DNA of 60,958 nucleotides from an uncultured Actinomycetes bacterium (GCA_903871335.1 CAIQGE010000006.1:1-60958); one strand, 5' to 3'. Shown: positions 54,101 to 60,958, numbered from the stretch's first letter. The notes: generated by a model from the letters alone, not told the origin. Translations and numbers: made by a program.

Positions 54101-55588
54101 ATCCTCGTGAGAGAGTGCGGGCAACGCCGCGTCCGACCCCATGGAACCAATGGGTTCTTCACCGGCACGAGCCATCGGTTCGAGGATCAGTCGGATGTCT
54201 TCTTCGGAGTAACCGAAGAGTCGTTGGTGCTGGAGAACGCTGCGATGTTCAGGCACGAGCATGGAGCGATTGGGCAGCTCGTCCAGCGTCCGTTGACCGG
54301 CGTCTAACCACTCACCGTAAGGTGCGGCGGCCGCGAGATCCGCCTTGATCTCGTGATCTTCGACAATGCGCCCCTTGTGCGTATCGACCAAGAACATGCG
54401 ACCCGGCTGGAGTCGTCCCTTGCGAACGATCTCGGAGGACGGAACGGGAAGGACACCGACTTCCGACGCGAAGATGACCCTTTCGTCGGATGTCTCCCAA
54501 AATCGTGCCGGGCGCAACCCGTTTCGGTCGAGCACCGCCCCCACCAGTGTTCCGTCGCAGAATGTCACCGACGCCGGACCGTCCCACGGCTCCATGAGCG
54601 CGGAGTGGTATCGATAGAAATCACGTCGCGCGGCTTCCATGTCCGTGGACCTCTCCCACGCCTCGGGAATCATCATCAAGATGGCGTGCGGCAGCGACCG
54701 CCCACTGAGGTGTAGCAACTCCGCCACTTCATCAAAACTCCCGGAGTCACTCATGGTCGGCGTGATGATGGGCGCAAGCGTGTCCGCGTCGCAACCAAAA
54801 ACTGAAGTATCCAGGAGGGCCTCGCGGGCGGTCATCCAATTTCGATTCGACCGAACGGTGTTGATCTCTCCGTTGTGCGCAATCAGACGAAAAGGTTGCG
54901 CGAGGGGCCACGAGGGGAACGTGTTAGTCGAAAACCGGCTGTGTACAAGCGCAATAGACGAGCTGAGCCGTTCATCTTGTAGGTCGGAGAAGTAGCGACG
55001 CAACTGCGTGGACGTCAGCATTCCTTTATAGATCAAGGTTCGGCTGGATGATGAGGACGCGTAGAGACCCGTCTCTCGTGACGTCCACCGGCGAGCGCGA
55101 AACAGCAGCCGCTCGAGATGGAGGTCAGATTCACCGTGAGTACCGGCCGTGAACTGCATCCACTGTGCTGGCTCGCTCGCTCGGGCCGCGGCTCCTAAGA
55201 GTGTGCTGTCGACGGGAATTTCTCGCCAACCGAGCGTGGTGAGACCTCCTCGTTCCGCAATCGAACTGACGCGGGAACGTGACTCATCGACCTCGTCGTG
55301 CGGTAGGAACCACACCGAGACTCCATAGGAGCCGAGCGGCGGAAGATCGATGCTGATGTCGGCGCACACCTCGCGCAGGTAGCTATCGGGCATGCGCAAC
55401 AACAGCCCCGCACCGTCGCCGCTGTTTTCGTCCGACCCGGTAGCGCCACGGTGTTCGAGGTTCTCGAGGATGGTGAGCGCATCAGAAACAGTCCGGTGGG
55501 ATTCCCTCTGGCGTAGGTCCGCCACCATGCCCACACCGCAGGCGTCGTGTTCGAATTGGGAATTGTAAAGGCTCTGTGTCATCGTCAT
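51134..55588 (-). CDS. gltB: Glutamate synthase large subunit
   Basis: GltB transfers glutamine amide nitrogen to 2-oxoglutarate. The 1484-residue protein has the N-terminal class II amidotransferase domain with nucleophile Cys17 in EHDACGVG (counted from the first ATG), a central domain, the FMN/synthase domain with GAKPGEGGQLPG, and the [3Fe-4S] cysteines Cys1118, Cys1124 and Cys1129 in GCVMMRVCQLDTCPVG. The C-terminal GXGXG beta-helix domain follows. An alternative ATG two codons further in is equally possible. It is followed by gltD and diverges from thiO. Confidence 0.96.
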   Translation of the reverse strand: MTMTQSLYNSQFEHDACGVGMVADLRQRESHRTVSDALTILENLEHRGATGSDENSGDGAGLLLRMPDSYLREVCADISIDLPPLGSYGVSVWFLPHDEVDESRSRVSSIAERGGLTTLGWREIPVDSTLLGAAARASEPAQWMQFTAGTHGESDLHLERLLFRARRWTSRETGLYASSSSSRTLIYKGMLTSTQLRRYFSDLQDERLSSSIALVHSRFSTNTFPSWPLAQPFRLIAHNGEINTVRSNRNWMTAREALLDTSVFGCDADTLAPIITPTMSDSGSFDEVAELLHLSGRSLPHAILMMIPEAWERSTDMEAARRDFYRYHSALMEPWDGPASVTFCDGTLVGAVLDRNGLRPARFWETSDERVIFASEVGVLPVPSSEIVRKGRLQPGRMFLVDTHKGRIVEDHEIKADLAAAAPYGEWLDAGQRTLDELPNRSMLVPEHRSVLQHQRLFGYSEEDIRLILEPMARAGEEPIGSMGSDAALPALSHEDHTLFDFFSQQFAQVTNPPLDAIREELVTAVRVAIGPQHDLLHASAEHCRQIVLSSPVLSLEELAKLRYIHEEGGAEGFHSVAIDGLFDARSADPQASLLAGLADIEQRVIDVVTSGTNIVILSDRNASRERAPIPSLLVTAAVHNRLVHERLRAKVALVIEAADAREVHHMALLLGFGASAVSPYLAYDTINDLATRGELGALSSEQARYRYAKALTKGILKVMSKMGVSTVASYVGSQLFEAVGVADDVLERCFPDLSARVGGTTFDGFARAVLRRHAIAYDVADEHGLLPAKGEYQWRRDGEVHLFNPKTVFKLQHATRAKREDIFREYTKMVDDQAEGLVTLRSLLHLRTAAEPTPLDEVEGVEHLFRRFSTGAMSYGSISAEAHETLAIAMNRLGGKSNTGEGGEDAERFDTSDPRFNRRSAIKQVASGRFGVTSEYLVNADDLQIKVAQGAKPGEGGQLPGTKVYDWIAKTRHSTPGVGLISPPPHHDIYSIEDLAQLIFDLKNANEFARVHVKLVSESGVGTVAAGVAKAHADVILISGHDGGTGAAPLTSLKHAGTPWEIGLAEVQQTLAANGLRDRVVVQVDGQLKTGRDVVIAALLGAEEFGFATAPLVVSGCVMMRVCQLDTCPVGIATQNPELRQRFTGQPEFVENFFMFIANEVREYLSLLGLRSLEEAIGRTDLLGIDEDRLPEGSTFHLSRLLHPPHELQRSHRVNQDHGIANVHDRHFQDDALTAAREGRPFLYEGFIHNTDRTTGTLTGSAIVRELGSSALRDDQVVLRFTGSAGQSLGAFLPRGITIDLRGDANDYVGKGLSGGRIVISAPEDSPFDPAQNVIAGNVIAYGATSGEIFLNGVVGERLAVRNSGATIVAEGAGDHACEYMTGGTVVILGDVGRNFAAGMSGGTAYLYDPRQQLTSRLSAGDFDVDLLEFDEDRFLNELLRRYQASTNSPLAQQLIANWSQARMDFMRIQSAEYRRVMEAARG

Positions 55589-55658
55589 CTCTTCTGGGAC
55601 GACGTTGGCCCTTGAACGATCCTATCGCAGCAGCCGAATTCGAACATCCGCTCAGTCC

Positions 55659-55664
55659 TACGAT
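55659..55664 (+). promoter_or_regulatory. Leaderless-type -10 box for thiO
   Basis: TACGAT ends 6 nt before the ATG at 55671, which supports this start over the in-frame ATG-like start at 55605. Confidence 0.5.
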
Positions 55665-55670
55665 GGTGGC

Positions 55671-56741
55671 ATGAACTCACCCGTACGCCGAACGGTCATC
55701 GTGGGCGGTGGAGTGATTGGTTTGCTGAGCGCATTGGAGATTGCTCGAGCGGGACACCTCGTGACGGTTGTTGACCCTCAGCCGGCCCTGGGAGCCACCT
55801 TCGCGGCGGCGGGGATGATTGCTCCGAGCGCCGAAGCCAGCGTCGAGCACCCCGAAATGGCCGAGCGGGCAATGGCCTCTCGGCGGGCGTGGCCCGAACT
55901 ACTGGCGAGTTTGAAGCCCTTTTCGGAAACTTCACTGGATCTTTTCGAAGTGGGGACGGTCTTCACCGCATTCGATTCGTCCGATCGACGCGAGATCCAG
56001 CAATATTTGGACATTGCTCGGTCGCAGGGCCACGTGTTCTCCTCGGACATTCCTGCAGGCGACGATCTCTTACGCGAACTGTTGTCGCCACGCATCACGA
56101 CGAGTGACTTCGCGAGTGCTGACGCGTTCGTTGATCCCGACGGGGTGGTGCACGCCATCATGAAGGCGCTGGCCTTTTTAAACGTGGAGATCCGCCGACA
56201 ACGAGTCGTCGCCACCTCACACGACGACCAGGGCGTTTCCGTCGTGTGTGAAAGTGGTGAGGTCGTTGCTGGGGACCGTGGGATCGTGGCGACGGGATAT
56301 GACGGATCACCTCTGCCCCTCACGAGCCGCTCGTCTCACGTCGTGCGGCCGATCCGTGGCATTACCGTCCGACTCTTCGATCCCGAGAGTTCAGTCGGAC
56401 CTATGGTGCGCGGCATTGTGCGGGGACGCTGGGTCTACATCGTGCGCCGTCCGGGTGGGTCGATCTTGATTGGGGCGTCGAGCGACGAATCCGAAGATCG
56501 AGTGGTTGAAGTGGGCGCCTTGCGACGGCTACTCGAGGACGCCGCCACGATGATGCCGTCACTGGAATGGGCTCGATTCGAGGAAGTCCGCGTCGGACTT
56601 CGGCCCGCCACCCCGGATCACTCCCCCTTCTTCAACGTCCTCGTCTCGCAACGTTGGGCGTGGTCCAGCGGACATTTTCGCCACGGCTTCCTCATGGCTC
56701 CCAACGCTGCCCGAGACGCCGTCGCATTCGTGGAGTCCTGA
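55671..56741 (+). CDS. thiO: Glycine oxidase ThiO
   Basis: ThiO oxidises glycine to the imine used by ThiG in thiazole synthesis. The 356-residue flavoprotein of the DAO family shows TVIVGGGVIGLLSALEIARAGH (FAD-binding), GATFAAAGMIAPSAE, AFVDPDGVVHA, GLRPATPDHSPF, and the C-terminal SSGHFRHGFLMAP. It is one base before thiS, so the two are co-expressed. ThiG, their partner, is about 49 kb away in this window. Confidence 0.94.
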   Translation: MNSPVRRTVIVGGGVIGLLSALEIARAGHLVTVVDPQPALGATFAAAGMIAPSAEASVEHPEMAERAMASRRAWPELLASLKPFSETSLDLFEVGTVFTAFDSSDRREIQQYLDIARSQGHVFSSDIPAGDDLLRELLSPRITTSDFASADAFVDPDGVVHAIMKALAFLNVEIRRQRVVATSHDDQGVSVVCESGEVVAGDRGIVATGYDGSPLPLTSRSSHVVRPIRGITVRLFDPESSVGPMVRGIVRGRWVYIVRRPGGSILIGASSDESEDRVVEVGALRRLLEDAATMMPSLEWARFEEVRVGLRPATPDHSPFFNVLVSQRWAWSSGHFRHGFLMAPNAARDAVAFVES

Positions 56742-56742
56742 C

Positions 56743-56934
56743 GTGCGACTGAACGGCGTCGAAATCAACGGAGGTGCTGAGTCGCTGCTCGAACTGCTGG
56801 AGCGTCAGATCCCCATTCGTCACGGCATCGCCGTTGCCGTTAATGGCGACGTCATTCCACGTTCCGAATGGGCCCAGTGCCGCGTAGAGCCGTCCGATGT
56901 GATCGAGGTCGTCACCGCCGCCGCCGGTGGGTGA
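56743..56934 (+). CDS. thiS: Thiamine sulfur-carrier protein ThiS
   Basis: A 63-residue ubiquitin-fold protein ending in Gly-Gly (TAAAGG), the sulfur-carrying C-terminus. It shows LNGVEINGGAESLLELLE and VAVNGDVIPRSEW, both ThiS-typical. The GTG lies one base after thiO. The ThiF-type adenylyltransferase is not in the window. Confidence 0.95.
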   Translation: MRLNGVEINGGAESLLELLERQIPIRHGIAVAVNGDVIPRSEWAQCRVEPSDVIEVVTAAAGG

Positions 56935-56966
56935 TGCGTAGGCTGAACCAGAGCACAGGAGGAACC

Positions 56967-57125
56967 GTGGCCACTCAAGAAGAACTGTTAGCCGCCCTCG
57001 ACGAGAGGATTTTGGATGCACTGCGGGCCAAAGCAACCGGCGAGTCGCTCGCCTATCTCTTCGAAGCGCGAGCGTGGTTGACGCACCCGGATCAAGCCCA
57101 CGGCGGCAACCGTTCGAGCCAGTGA
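56967..57125 (+). CDS. Small protein downstream of thiS, function unknown
   Basis: A 52-residue protein from a GTG with a strong ribosome-binding site (AGGAGG, 4 nt upstream), one of the best in the window. The sequence (ATQEELLAALDERILDALRAKATGE) is helical and charged. It is not recognised. It lies 32 bases after thiS and just before the tRNA gene. Confidence 0.6.
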   Translation: MATQEELLAALDERILDALRAKATGESLAYLFEARAWLTHPDQAHGGNRSSQ

Positions 57126-57149
57126 CGACCGAGTAGGCTGGCATCTTTG

Positions 57150-57227
57150 CGGGCTGTGGCGCAGCTTGGTTAGCGCGCTTGACTGGGGGTCAAGAGGTCC
57201 CGGGTTCAAATCCCGGCAGCCCGACCA
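57150..57227 (+). tRNA. tRNA-Pro (anticodon GGG)
   Basis: The sequence folds as a full cloverleaf. The acceptor stem is CGGGCTG (57150-57156) with CAGCCCG (57217-57223). The D stem is GCGC/GCGC. The anticodon stem is CTTGA/TCAAG with loop CTGGGGG and anticodon GGG at 57185-57187. The T stem is CCGGG/CCCGG with TTCAAAT loop. Discriminator A57224 is followed by encoded CCA (57225-57227). It marks the edge of the accessory region: an excisionase-like gene and a truncated integrase lie immediately downstream. Confidence 0.97.
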
Positions 57228-57265
57228 AAGAAACACCTTTCAGGGACTGGTCTCCGGGAGGTTTC

Positions 57266-57499
57266 ATGACGCAGGCATTTCGGGTTAATAGCGCAACGGG
57301 TGCTCATGGGGGTACTCGTGTGAGATTTGTTACACATTTTTCGGACGAGCCGGAAATTCTGTTGAAACAAGTTTTCGAGAGAAATCTGCGGTTTGGGGGC
57401 TGTTGGCTTCGGCGGGTGACAAAGCAGCGGCTACGATTTTTTCTGCCGAGGAGAGTCGGTTACGTAAGGCAAGTAACTGATGTGGAAAGGCTCTTCTGA
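57266..57499 (+). CDS. Possible small basic protein upstream of the excisionase gene
   Basis: A 77-residue frame with GGGAGG just upstream of the ATG. Its stop overlaps the next ATG by one base. The protein is rich in Arg and Phe (RNLRFGGCWLRRVTKQRLRFFLPRR) and not recognised. A longer open frame runs back into the tRNA and is spurious. It could be non-coding leader. Confidence 0.3.
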   Translation: MTQAFRVNSATGAHGGTRVRFVTHFSDEPEILLKQVFERNLRFGGCWLRRVTKQRLRFFLPRRVGYVRQVTDVERLF

Positions 57500-57738
57500 T
57501 GGCAGTGTATGTACAGACCGAGGCACCACCTCGTCTTGCCTATCCGGTGAAGGACGTTGCGACACTTCTTTCGGTATCCCCCGGGTTGATCTATAAAGAG
57601 ATCAAGGCGGGACGGCTCAAAACGAGCAGAGTCGGCAGCATAATTCGCGTGCCGTTGTCCGCCATTAAGGACTACCTCAACGAGCAAGAGCGAATTGACA
57701 CGGCAGTTCGCTCAGGCCGCATCGGGGGTCGGCGGTGA
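57499..57738 (+). CDS. Excisionase-like helix-turn-helix DNA-binding protein
   Basis: A 79-residue protein with a MerR/AlpA-type helix-turn-helix (YPVKDVATLLSVSPGLIYKEIKAGRLKTSRVGSIIRVPLSAIKDYL), the form used by excisionases and directionality factors of actinobacterial integrative elements. It has GGAAAGG about 9 nt upstream of its ATG. Its stop overlaps the integrase-like start by 4 bp (GTGA), the usual xis-int arrangement. Confidence 0.82.
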   Translation: MAVYVQTEAPPRLAYPVKDVATLLSVSPGLIYKEIKAGRLKTSRVGSIIRVPLSAIKDYLNEQERIDTAVRSGRIGGRR

Positions 57739-58079
57739 GTCGGGCAAAGGGCGATGGATGCGTCTACTACGACCGTCAGAAAGAAGTTTGGGTTGCCCGT
57801 TGGAAGATTGGCAACAAACCGAATGGTGGACCGCGCTTCAAGACCAGGAGTGCCAAGACCAAGTCACAAGCGAATGTGGCCTTGCGAGAATTGCAAGCGA
57901 CTCATGCTCCCGGGCAATGTTCGCGCTGCCGTCATCTGTCTGTGGCCGACCTTGGTGTTGCCTGCTTCGGCGTTCCCCCAGGACCAACTCTTGGCCTTGT
58001 TCAAATACCTTTGGTACTGCACCGACGGCCCCGAGCGACCAACCGAGCTGATGACGATCTACGTGGGCCAGCCGACTGA
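57735..58079 (+). pseudogene. Tyrosine integrase truncated after its N-terminal DNA-binding domain
   Basis: The first ~58 residues (RAKGDGCVYYDRQKEVWVARW, then FKTRSAKTKSQANVALRELQ) match the N-terminal arm-binding domain of phage-type tyrosine integrases. After about 57905 the frame turns to unrelated Arg/Pro-rich residues and stops at 58077-58079. A different frame carries on with coding-like sequence. No core-binding or catalytic domain (R-H-R-Y) follows, so the integrase has lost about 300 residues, probably by deletion. Confidence 0.7.
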
Positions 58080-58371
58080 CGTTGGTCAGCCCCTTGGATT
58101 GTCGTGGAAGACCGATGAGGCGGTGGCCTTGCAGCACGCCCTGGACTACTCGTTCACTTCGGACGCGGAGTGCCTCGCAGCCGTTACTTCCCGCCGTGCC
58201 GTCCTTGCCCGTTTCGTCGCCGAGGATGAGGTCGTTGTTGACCCTGCGCTGTTGACCGACGTCCGCCTCAACGCCCCGTTCATGCACATCGGTAGTGCTT
58301 CCGGCTCGTCTCCCATCCCCTTCACGGCCTTCTCAGGACGTCAGTCCCTGACACTGCTCCTGGACGAGTAG
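57874..58371 (+). CDS. Unknown protein or gene fragment overlapping the truncated integrase
   Basis: A frame of 165 residues from ATG 57874 (ATG 57904 is an alternative). The part from 57904 is coding-like: PGNVRAAVICLWPTLVLPASAFPQDQLLALFKYL, with a Trp/Cys/Pro-rich middle, an acidic segment EDEVVVDPALLTD and a hydrophobic tail. No family is recognised. Because it begins exactly where the integrase frame breaks, it may be the 3' part of another gene joined by a deletion. Confidence 0.4.
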   Translation: MWPCENCKRLMLPGNVRAAVICLWPTLVLPASAFPQDQLLALFKYLWYCTDGPERPTELMTIYVGQPTDVGQPLGLSWKTDEAVALQHALDYSFTSDAECLAAVTSRRAVLARFVAEDEVVVDPALLTDVRLNAPFMHIGSASGSSPIPFTAFSGRQSLTLLLDE

Positions 58372-58412
58372 CACTCGTTGGTCATTCCGCCCTGACCACG
58401 AGACGCGACGCT

Positions 58413-58835
58413 TCAGGCTGCTACGGGAATCTCACCCTTGACACCCTTCAACGGTCTTGCCGACAAGAGGGCGCAACTACCAATGGCACCTATGGAGAGC
58501 AGACCGAAAATCAGACCGAAGAGTGAGAATGCCGTGACGCATGCCGCAACCACCGTTGTCACTGGACCTTGGTTGGAGCGACCCTTCTTCACCCTCCAAG
58601 CCAATTCGGTCGTCGCGATCGCGAGCACAAAGAGCATCAGCGCGCCACCGAGGACAATGATCGCGTGGTCCTTCTGAAAGAGCGTCAGGCTCGCTTGTGG
58701 CAAATCGTTGCCAGCAGCGTCCTGATACGTGATGTTGCTATGCGTCACAGGTACCGCGAAACCTACGACACCGCAAACAAGCATCCACACGTAGCCAGCA
58801 ACAAGCCAGCGAGTATTACGAAGGCTCCAGTTCAC
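58413..58835 (-). CDS. Four-span membrane protein, function unknown
   Basis: A 140-residue protein with four hydrophobic segments (WLVAGYVWMLVCGVVGFAV, HAIIVLGGALMLFVLAIAT, VTTVVAACVTAFSLFGLIF and LLSIGAIGSCALLSA). It starts at a GTG. An external loop after span 1 holds SNITYQDAAGNDLPQAS. It is not recognised. It converges on the preceding fragment gene. Confidence 0.65.
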   Translation of the reverse strand: MNWSLRNTRWLVAGYVWMLVCGVVGFAVPVTHSNITYQDAAGNDLPQASLTLFQKDHAIIVLGGALMLFVLAIATTELAWRVKKGRSNQGPVTTVVAACVTAFSLFGLIFGLLSIGAIGSCALLSARPLKGVKGEIPVAA

Positions 58836-59002
58836 TGATTGCCCAACAGTGCTGCCATAAGAATCATACTAACGCCCGACACGTTCGTGGGTCTGGACTT
58901 CAGATGGCAACGGTTACTTCAACTGCGACTCTCTCGCGGTTGTCCTGTCAGCATCGCGGTATGAAAGAGTCCTAGGCTCACGCATAGCGAAGTGGAGTGC
59001 CC

Positions 59003-59530
59003 ATGACCAAACCCGAGGTTCCAACGGTTGTGCCCAAGGCGAAGGGTGGTCGCGTTCTCATCGGCGCTCTGGTCGTCGGTGCACTCTTGGTTGGAGTGCT
59101 GGTCGGTTGGTTTCTTCCGCACGCCGAGAAAGTGGCCGTGCAAAATGTGGTGAACCTTTCGCAGTCCAATGCTCAGTTAGTCATATCGGCCGAGGGCCTG
59201 AAAACATCAGTTGTCAACCTCAACCACAGTTCGGCACACCCACCCGCCCCGCGTACCGTGTTGGCCCAGTTCCCCGCCGCGGGTACCTTGGTGGCCAAGG
59301 GTTCAAGAGTGCAACTCAACGTTTATCTGTCCACCGTCGCAGTGCCTTGGGTTGTTGGGCAGTCGGCAAGTGCTGCCATCTCAAGCCTGCAAAGGGCCGG
59401 CTTGCGTGCGAGGTACCTCAGCGACCACACCTTCAACTCGGCGGCCCCCGGCATCATTTTCGCTCAGAATCATGGTGCTGGGGAAGTCGTCGCGGGTGGG
59501 ACTCTCGTGATCATCTACGCCAACTCGTAA
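59003..59530 (+). CDS. Membrane-anchored PASTA-domain protein
   Basis: A 175-residue protein with one membrane span (about residues 17-35, VLIGALVVGALLVGVLVGW) and two PASTA modules outside. The second is VPWVVGQSASAAISSLQRAGLRARYL to the end; the first starts near VAVQNVVNLSQSNAQLVISAEGL. PASTA modules bind peptidoglycan or beta-lactams in Ser/Thr kinases and penicillin-binding proteins, but no kinase domain is present. The ATG has GGAG 5 nt upstream and is preferred over the GTG at 58997. Confidence 0.85.
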   Translation: MTKPEVPTVVPKAKGGRVLIGALVVGALLVGVLVGWFLPHAEKVAVQNVVNLSQSNAQLVISAEGLKTSVVNLNHSSAHPPAPRTVLAQFPAAGTLVAKGSRVQLNVYLSTVAVPWVVGQSASAAISSLQRAGLRARYLSDHTFNSAAPGIIFAQNHGAGEVVAGGTLVIIYANS

Positions 59531-59720
59531 TCTCAAGCAATAGCTACTCGGACTGCGCTTCGTTGCACTCCGACATGCAGTGCGAGTCGCCAGCACGAGC
59601 ATGAGTACGAGCAACCGGTCGTCCACATTCCGAGGTTCTGCACGGGCCTCAACTAAAGCACGGTTGGAATTTGCCTTCTGGGACTCTGACACCTCGTGGC
59701 CCGCTGCCGCTCTCACAGGG

Positions 59721-59760
59721 TGGGGAATTTCGATGATCGCCTCTGGGGAATTTCCATGAT
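59721..59760 (+). repeat. Pair of direct repeats resembling an insertion-sequence end
   Basis: TGGGGAATTTCGATGAT (59721-59737) and TGGGGAATTTCCATGAT (59744-59760) differ at one base and are spaced 23 bases apart. Repeated short boxes of this kind are seen at the ends of several insertion-sequence families. Confidence 0.5.
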
Positions 59761-59824
59761 TCTCGTCAGGAGAGCCCGGGCAGGAGAATGACCTCGCGAG
59801 AGAGCGATGACAGAGGGCTTGTGA

Positions 59825-59992
59825 TGGACTCTTCTTTACGTGATCAAGCAACTGCGCTCAGCGTTCTTACACGTGGCCGCACGAGTGGTTCACAGTGGAC
59901 GGCGAATCACGCTGCGCATCCAGAAGGACTGGCCCTGGGAGCAACAACTCGTTGACAGGTTCACCCAGTTGCGCAAAGTCGCACTCTGTTGA
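59825..59992 (+). pseudogene. C-terminal fragment of a transposase (IS1380/IS4-like)
   Basis: An open frame of about 55 residues ends at 59990-59992. It reads LRSAFLHVAARVVHSGRRIT, LRIQKDWPWEQQLVDRFTQL, then a short tail. The pattern of a helix, R-x-I-x-L-R, and WPW near the end is typical of the C-termini of IS1380/IS4-like transposases. A stop codon (59822-59824) precedes it in frame, so the rest of the gene is gone. Confidence 0.5.
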
Positions 59993-60173
59993 GCGCCGTT
60001 TCAACCTCCTCGCTTCACTGAGAAGCGATTCGTCACGTCCGCACACGAAACTCGAACGAACTATCGCGACAAAAGGCCCGCACGATCAACGCGAAACACG
60101 ATGCTGCGCAATTCAGCGACGGGCTCACGAACCAGATTGACGACGCAGTCTCGAAATCACGAATTCTGGAGGC

Positions 60174-60596
60174 TTATTGCACGATCCGGGTTAGCGATTC
60201 ATCTGACTTACGACTCGCGTTGGACTTCGCCAAGTCAAGAAAGAGCCCGAGCGCGATTCCGAGCGGGGCTACCACGGCCAATATCAGCAGAACAAATGCG
60301 ACAGCCGGTGACGATGAGCCGAATTGGGCTGCGGAGCAGGTCTGCGCAACCAAATCAGCGCCGCGAACACACTCGTTAATGGAACTTCTCGAACCAACCG
60401 AAAGCATCAAGAAGTAACCGGCAATCGCACCCCCTGGCACTATTGCGATACCAAGTACCTTCTTGCCCATTGACCAAGCATCGGAAGTCACGAATAGCCA
60501 TAGTCCGATTAGATAGCCAACTCCAAACAGGAGACCTGCTTCGAGAAGTATCACTGTGATCACGTTCACGGCACGGGAACGTGATCGAGTCGTCAT
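60174..60596 (-). CDS. Three-span membrane protein, function unknown
   Basis: A 140-residue protein with hydrophobic segments AVNVITVILLEAGLLFGVGYLIGLWLFV (in two parts), GIAIVPGGAIAGYFLML and VAFVLLILAVVAPLGIALGLFL. An external loop has two Cys (INECVRGADLVAQTCSA) that could pair. The ATG has AAGGAGG 11 nt upstream and is preferred over a GTG at 60626. It is not recognised. Confidence 0.6.
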   Translation of the reverse strand: MTTRSRSRAVNVITVILLEAGLLFGVGYLIGLWLFVTSDAWSMGKKVLGIAIVPGGAIAGYFLMLSVGSRSSINECVRGADLVAQTCSAAQFGSSSPAVAFVLLILAVVAPLGIALGLFLDLAKSNASRKSDESLTRIVQ

Positions 60597-60825
60597 GGGA
60601 CTTTGAGCCTCCTTAGATGCTGTCACAGGAAATCGTCATGTTCCAAGTGGCATTTGACTTCGGAAAGACATCGAGCCGAGTTTGCGACTGATGCGAGACA
60701 TTCACACTCTCCTTATGGATGATCAAGCATGTCTAGTTCGAGCTTCGATCGATGTCAAAATCAAGGCGAAGGAATCGGAGTTATGCGGGAATCTTGTGTC
60801 CGGCGTCGTGATCTCTTGATGTCGT

Positions 60826-60906
60826 TTGCCAGTGACATGGGACCACTGACCGGGTGGTTTTGCCAGTGACATGGGACCACCCCCGTTGCCAGTTATGGGA
60901 CCACCC
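60826..60906 (+). repeat. Three direct repeats at the right edge, resembling an insertion-sequence end
   Basis: The 20-base unit TGCCAGTGACATGGGACCAC (plus a preceding T) occurs at 60826-60846 and 60860-60880. A version lacking two bases is at 60886-60904. Spacings are 34 and 26 bases. Multiple copies of such boxes are common at transposase-binding ends, for example of IS21-like elements; the element itself would continue beyond the window. Confidence 0.65.
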
Positions 60907-60922
60907 TGAGGGTCCACCGTTG

Positions 60923-60946
60923 CCAGCCGAAAAGACATTCGGCTGG
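60923..60946. repeat. Short hairpin next to the direct repeats
   Basis: CCAGCCGAA (60923-60931) pairs with TTCGGCTGG (60938-60946) around a 6-base loop. No T-run follows, so it is not a clear terminator. Confidence 0.5.
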
Positions 60947-60958
60947 GTCTCCACAGCG

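Larger units (their letters stand above)
59531..60173. other. Stretch of decayed mobile-element sequence
   Basis: Between the PASTA gene and the next membrane-protein gene I see no intact gene. It contains a pair of direct repeats (59721-59760) and a transposase C-terminal fragment (59825-59992). The first ~190 bases and the last ~180 bases are unassigned. Confidence 0.55.

Noticed and set aside
57179-57265. Coding extension running back into the tRNA gene
   Set aside because: Its first residues are a translation of the tRNA anticodon and T arms; only the part from 57266 has a possible ribosome-binding site.
60723-60938. 71-residue open frame at the right edge
   Set aside because: It is a translation of the direct repeats at 60826-60906 and has no coding features.

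Overview
The window is about 61 kb of moderately GC-rich DNA from an actinobacterium. The lineage markers are a complete Pup-proteasome locus (arc, dop, pup, prcB, prcA, pafA), a fused F420 radical-SAM enzyme (FbiC), a DUF4193 zinc-ribbon protein and a Holin-X/DUF3618-type small-protein cluster. A split glycine dehydrogenase (gcvPA/gcvPB), many GTG starts and many likely leaderless genes suggest a deep-branching group such as Acidimicrobiia; that placement is inference.

Layout. 1-5.8 kb: end of a Ser/Thr/Asn-rich exported protein with a strong terminator, a DUF4232 exoprotein, an AcuI-type reductase, an S9 peptidase coupled to a polytopic membrane protein, and a membrane-anchored unknown coupled to thiD. 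5.8-13.6 kb: thiD and thiG (divergent), then a MerR regulator followed by gcvT-gcvPA-gcvPB and a C26 amidotransferase, facing purU; thiazole synthesis and one-carbon metabolism dominate. 13.7-25.7 kb: an anchored exoprotein, two CrcB fluoride channels, a DHA2 drug exporter, a YHYH protein, a HAD phosphatase, a Tat-type esterase, an SDR, an HtrA protease, an Arg-rich protein of unknown function, and a GNAT/unknown/DUF4193 overlapping trio. 25.7-37.7 kb: an uninterrupted minus-strand run arc-dop-pup-prcB-prcA-pafA-lepB-tatB-tatC-helY-thyX, joining protein degradation to export and RNA processing. 37.7-48 kb: ferredoxin, a four-gene overlapping cascade ending in trmI, a hotdog thioesterase, tkt-tal-pgi (pentose phosphate/glycolysis), fbiC and a LOG-family protein. 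48-57.1 kb: acyl-CoA synthetase, gltD-gltB, and thiO-thiS, which supply the imine and sulfur-carrier halves of the thiazole pathway whose synthase (thiG) lies 50 kb away.

57.1 kb to the end is an accessory region. A tRNA-Pro(GGG) gene is followed by an excisionase-like gene, an integrase cut short after its N-terminal domain, unknown membrane proteins, a PASTA protein, a transposase C-terminal fragment, and two different sets of short direct repeats resembling insertion-sequence ends. It reads as a decayed tRNA-integrated element.

A theme across the window is a TANNNT box 5-7 nt upstream of start codons (17 genes noted), with poor Shine-Dalgarno sequences and weak -35 boxes, which points to pervasive leaderless transcription. 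No CRISPR array, rRNA or convincing riboswitch was seen.
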